From CAZVCG01 sp964626265 (GTDB taxonomy: Bacteria > Pseudomonadota > Alphaproteobacteria > UBA9219), in NCBI GenBank assembly GCA_964626265.1, contig CAZVCG010000022.1, positions 1 through 34,529 on the forward strand: DNA of 34,529 bases. The letters run 5' to 3'. Position numbers and translations under genes: made by a program. The notes under the pieces are model-generated. The model did not search any database and was not told the origin of the DNA. It saw only the letters and a list, made by a program, of their open reading frames with translations. Position 1 is the first letter of the stretch. Each line of letters begins with the position of its first letter. Below, in pieces: positions 31,913 through 34,529 of the stretch.

Positions 31913-32203
31913 ATGGAAGATTTTTTCAAAGACGAATTGTGCGAATTGGTCGTTATAGAAAACCAGCGCGGGTTGCACGCGCGGGCTGCCGCGAAATTTG
32001 TCAAAGCCGCCGAGAATTTTCAGGCAGATATCTCTGTTGTTTATAACGACATGCGCGTATCGGGGCGTTCGATCATGGGCCTCATGATGCTGGCAGCGAC
32101 CCGCGGCTCCCGCCTCAAGCTTTACGCCTGCGGCAATGACGCGGAATCCGCGATTATGGTTTTGTCAGAACTTGTGAAACGGAAATTCGATGAAAACGAA
32201 TAG
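31913..32203 (+). CDS. ptsH: Phosphocarrier protein HPr
   Basis: HPr passes phosphate from EI to EIIA. The 96-residue protein has the active-site motif RGLHARAAAKF with His22 and the regulatory serine segment VSGRSIMGLMML, in which Ser53 corresponds to Ser46 of Bacillus HPr, the target of HPr kinase. Retention of that serine motif agrees with hprK being upstream. It is 10 bases from the EIIA stop and overlaps the ptsI start by 14 bases, so the three are translated together. Confidence 0.96.
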   Translation: MEDFFKDELCELVVIENQRGLHARAAAKFVKAAENFQADISVVYNDMRVSGRSIMGLMMLAATRGSRLKLYACGNDAESAIMVLSELVKRKFDENE

Positions 32204-34010
32204 CCCGACCCGCCCAGCCTCGGAAACGCCTTCTGAACAAATCTTGCGCGGCATCAAAGTCTCGCCGGGCGTTGCCATTGGCCCTGCCTACGTCATCATG
32301 CAACTTGGCGTGCCCGTGCCTGAATACGCCGTTCCCGAAGATCAAATAGAAGGGGAGATTAAACGCTTTCAAGCGGCCATTGCGAAAACGCAAAAGCAAC
32401 TCGGCCAACTCAAGCAAAAGGCGGAAACACTGCCGCCCAGCGCCAAGGAGGAAATCTCGCTTCTTCTTGACGCGTATAAAGCCATGGTCAGCGGCTCGCG
32501 TCTCGTGCGTGGCGTTGAAGAGCAAATCAAAAAGGAAAAAATCAACGCCGAGTCAGCCATCCAGCGACAGGTCGCTTCGCTGGCCGCCAGCTTCGAAGCC
32601 ATGGAAGACCCTTATTTAGGCTCTCGCGCGAACGACATCCGTCAGGTCGGTATGCGCTTAATCCGCAACCTGTTGCAACAGCAATACAATCCCTTCGCCG
32701 CCGCGCCGCCGCAAAGCATCCTGATCGCCGAGGAAATCACGCCTGCCGATACGGCTCTGATGGATCCCGATCATATAGCGGGATTCGCTGCCGTCCTTGG
32801 CGGGGCGGAAGGTCACGCCGCCATCATGGCGCGTGCGCTGCGTTTGCCCGCCGTGCTCGGCGTCGCCGGCCTGCTGCACGGCGTGAACACGGGCGACTTA
32901 TTGATCGTTGACGGTCTTAAGGGCGATATCATCATCAGGCCATCGCCTGAAACGCTGCAGCATTACCGTAAAGAAGCGGCCCGGCTTGCGCGGGAAGACC
33001 TCAAACTGCAATCGCTGAGCAGCGTCCGCGCCGTTACGTCCGATGGCGTGGCGATAACCTTGCACGCCAACATCGAATTGCCGCGCGAAACGCCTATTGC
33101 GATGCAAACGGGGGCGGAAGGCGTCGGCTTGCTGCGCACCGAGTTCATGTTCATGAACCGCACCGACCTGCCTGACGAGGATGAGCAATTTGAAGCCCTG
33201 CGCCAAATCGTCAAAAGCATGGAAGGCAAGCCTCTCACCATACGCACACTCGATGTCGGCGGCGAGAAATTGGCGACGGCTGTTGGACTGTCTATAGGCG
33301 AAAGCGTCAATCCCGCTCTGGGCCTGCGCGCGATACGGCTTGGTCTACGCGAGCCTAAAATACTTGATACGCAACTGGCCGCTATTTTGCGCGCGGCGGC
33401 GTTTGGACCCGTCAGGATTCTTGTCCCCATGATTTCAAGCTCCAACCAGATCGTTCAGGTCCGCGAACGGCTGGATCAAACCGGAAAACGCTTGCGGCGG
33501 CGTGGCGCGAAGCTTCCTGCCGTGATGCCGCCTGTCGGCGCGATGATAGAGATACCTGGCGCCGCGTTGATCGCGGATGCGCTCACCAAAGTCTGCGACT
33601 TCTTCGCCATCGGCAGCAACGACCTGACGCAATACACGTTGGCCATCGACCGCGGCGATGATCGCGTGGCGGATTTATACGATCCGTATCACCCCGCCGT
33701 CTTGCGCCTGATCCAGTTCACCATAGCCGCAGCCTGGCGCGCGAACATCCCGGTGAGCCTGTGCGGCGAGCTTGCGGGCGATCCGCGAGCGACGGCCCTT
33801 CTTTTGGGTCTTGGGCTGCGCGAGTTTTCGATGGCACCTTCGCGGCTACCAATGGTTAAACAGATAATTCGCTCGCTTAGTATGCCGAACGCCATCGGTT
33901 TCGCCGAAGCCATCATGGCTAAGAATGACGAGGCGGATATTAAAGCCCTTTTAGATCAAGGGCCAGAGCTAACAGCCCCGCCGCCAGCTGCCAAACGCCC
34001 CCGTCGATAA
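32190..34010 (+). CDS. ptsI: PTS enzyme I (phosphoenolpyruvate-protein phosphotransferase)
   Basis: EI autophosphorylates from phosphoenolpyruvate and charges HPr. The 606-residue protein begins with the HPr-binding/swivel domain (ILRGIKVSPGVAIGPAYV). The active His is H209 in GGAEGHAAIMAR. The PEP-binding barrel has GVGLLRTEFMFMNR, PMISSSNQIVQVRE, FFAIGSNDLTQYTLAIDRGD and the catalytic Cys in VSLCGELAGD. It lacks the N-terminal GAF domain of the nitrogen-type EI (PtsP), so it is the classical form by architecture. It starts inside ptsH and is followed by a probable terminator before ahcY. Confidence 0.96.
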   Translation: MKTNSPTRPASETPSEQILRGIKVSPGVAIGPAYVIMQLGVPVPEYAVPEDQIEGEIKRFQAAIAKTQKQLGQLKQKAETLPPSAKEEISLLLDAYKAMVSGSRLVRGVEEQIKKEKINAESAIQRQVASLAASFEAMEDPYLGSRANDIRQVGMRLIRNLLQQQYNPFAAAPPQSILIAEEITPADTALMDPDHIAGFAAVLGGAEGHAAIMARALRLPAVLGVAGLLHGVNTGDLLIVDGLKGDIIIRPSPETLQHYRKEAARLAREDLKLQSLSSVRAVTSDGVAITLHANIELPRETPIAMQTGAEGVGLLRTEFMFMNRTDLPDEDEQFEALRQIVKSMEGKPLTIRTLDVGGEKLATAVGLSIGESVNPALGLRAIRLGLREPKILDTQLAAILRAAAFGPVRILVPMISSSNQIVQVRERLDQTGKRLRRRGAKLPAVMPPVGAMIEIPGAALIADALTKVCDFFAIGSNDLTQYTLAIDRGDDRVADLYDPYHPAVLRLIQFTIAAAWRANIPVSLCGELAGDPRATALLLGLGLREFSMAPSRLPMVKQIIRSLSMPNAIGFAEAIMAKNDEADIKALLDQGPELTAPPPAAKRPRR

Positions 34011-34020
34011 ATTGCTGACA

Positions 34021-34060
34021 GGCCGGAAGAAAGGAAGTAGTTTCCGGCCCGATCGTTTTT
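34021..34060 (+). terminator. Probable terminator between ptsI and ahcY
   Basis: GGCCGGAA (34021-34028) pairs with TTCCGGCC (34042-34049) around a 13-base loop, followed after CGATCG by a run of five T (34056-34060). The T-run is further from the stem than usual, so termination may be partial. It lies 10 bases after the ptsI stop. I considered an S-adenosylhomocysteine riboswitch for the following ahcY but saw no matching consensus. Confidence 0.55.
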
Positions 34061-34094
34061 CACCCGTACTATTCAGATTATTAGCGAGGTTTTC

Positions 34095-34529
34095 ATGTCC
34101 ACGTCCGCAACCGTCAAGAACGCGCCGTCCAATCAGGATTTCAAGGTCAGAGACATGGGCCTTGCCGCCTGGGGCCGCAAGGAAATCGACATCGCGGAAA
34201 CGGAAATGCCGGGACTTATGGCGATCCGCGCCGAATACGGCCCGAAACAGCCGCTTAAGGGCGCGCGCATCGCGGGCTGCCTGCACATGACGATCCAGAC
34301 CGCCGTTCTGATCGAAACGCTGATCCACCTCGGCGCATCGGTACGTTGGTCGTCATGCAACATCTTCTCGACGCAAGATCACGCCGCCGCCGCCATCGCG
34401 GCCAAGGGCATTCCCGTCTTCGCGTGGAAGGGCGAAACCGAAGAGGAATACTGGTGGTGCGTCGATCAAACAATCTTCGGCCCGGACGGCTGGCTGCCCA
34501 ACATGATCCTCGATGACGGCGGCGACCTG
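34095..34529 (+). CDS. ahcY: Adenosylhomocysteinase (5' part, runs off the window)
   Basis: S-adenosylhomocysteine hydrolase, which clears the product inhibitor of methyltransferases. The window holds the first 145 codons, all open to the last base. Recognisable blocks are FKVRDMGLAAWGRKEIDIAE, EMPGLMAIRAEYG, GARIAGCLHMTIQTAVLIETL, WSSCNIFSTQDHAAAAIA and GETEEEYWWC. Each is characteristic of the substrate-binding domain. The ATG has GAGG about 8 bases upstream. ahcY following the PTS genes is the order known from several Alphaproteobacteria. The gene is truncated only by the window edge. Confidence 0.97.
   Translation, partial: MSTSATVKNAPSNQDFKVRDMGLAAWGRKEIDIAETEMPGLMAIRAEYGPKQPLKGARIAGCLHMTIQTAVLIETLIHLGASVRWSSCNIFSTQDHAAAAIAAKGIPVFAWKGETEEEYWWCVDQTIFGPDGWLPNMILDDGGDL

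Noticed and set aside
34011..34094. Possible S-adenosylhomocysteine riboswitch before ahcY
   Set aside because: Only one simple hairpin with a T-run is visible; the conserved riboswitch core could not be matched, and a terminator explains the structure.

Overview
The window is a chromosomal segment of an alphaproteobacterium. This rests on gene content and order: ruvC-ruvA-ruvB joined to ybgC-tolQ-tolR-tolA-tolB-pal-cpoB; a very short HPr kinase followed by rapZ, a Man-type EIIA, HPr and then ahcY; a BamF/DUF3035 lipoprotein; and a paired M16 peptidase set behind lspA. Base composition is moderately GC-rich. I cannot place it below class. Nearly every gene is housekeeping, with a strong emphasis on the cell envelope. 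No rRNA, tRNA, CRISPR array, transposase or prophage gene was seen.

Layout. 1-2.5 kb (minus strand): a small orphan gene, gatB, and a VapBC toxin-antitoxin pair directly upstream of gatB. 2.6-3.3 kb (plus): the PLP-binding protein YggS. 3.3-11.8 kb (minus): one long array read from ruvC through a SET-domain gene, ruvA, ruvB, ybgC and tolQRAB to pal and cpoB. Several junctions are ATGA/GTGA stop-start overlaps, and pal has a separate 394-base leader. 11.9-13.2 kb (minus): a secreted protein of unknown function with a possible fibronectin-like N-terminus. 13.6-16.2 kb: nfeD-qmcA and an L,D-transpeptidase on the plus strand, meeting tail to tail a tiny alanine-rich lipoprotein that ends in Lys-Lys. 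16.7-20.5 kb: an orphan 118-residue protein, tsaD, gpsA, two small minus-strand orphans and a stand-alone FlgC-like protein with a TTG start.

20.5-30.0 kb (minus): a long operon-like array ribF-ileS-lspA-bamF-M16 peptidase-M16 partner-pgi, interrupted only by a 145-base inverted-repeat element between ileS and lspA. 30.0-34.5 kb (plus): hprK-rapZ-EIIA-ptsH-ptsI, a terminator, and the first 145 codons of ahcY. The PTS genes form a complete regulatory phosphorelay (EI to HPr to EIIA, with an HPr kinase) and no sugar permease.

The most interesting observations are: the L,D-transpeptidase next to an Lpp-sized, Lys-terminated lipoprotein, a candidate outer-membrane-to-peptidoglycan tether in a class thought to lack Lpp; a SET-domain protein inside the ruvCAB cluster; a VapBC module placed so that gatB depends on it or must escape it; and an orphan FlgC-like rod protein. 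None is a proven new system, and the rest of the window is conventional.
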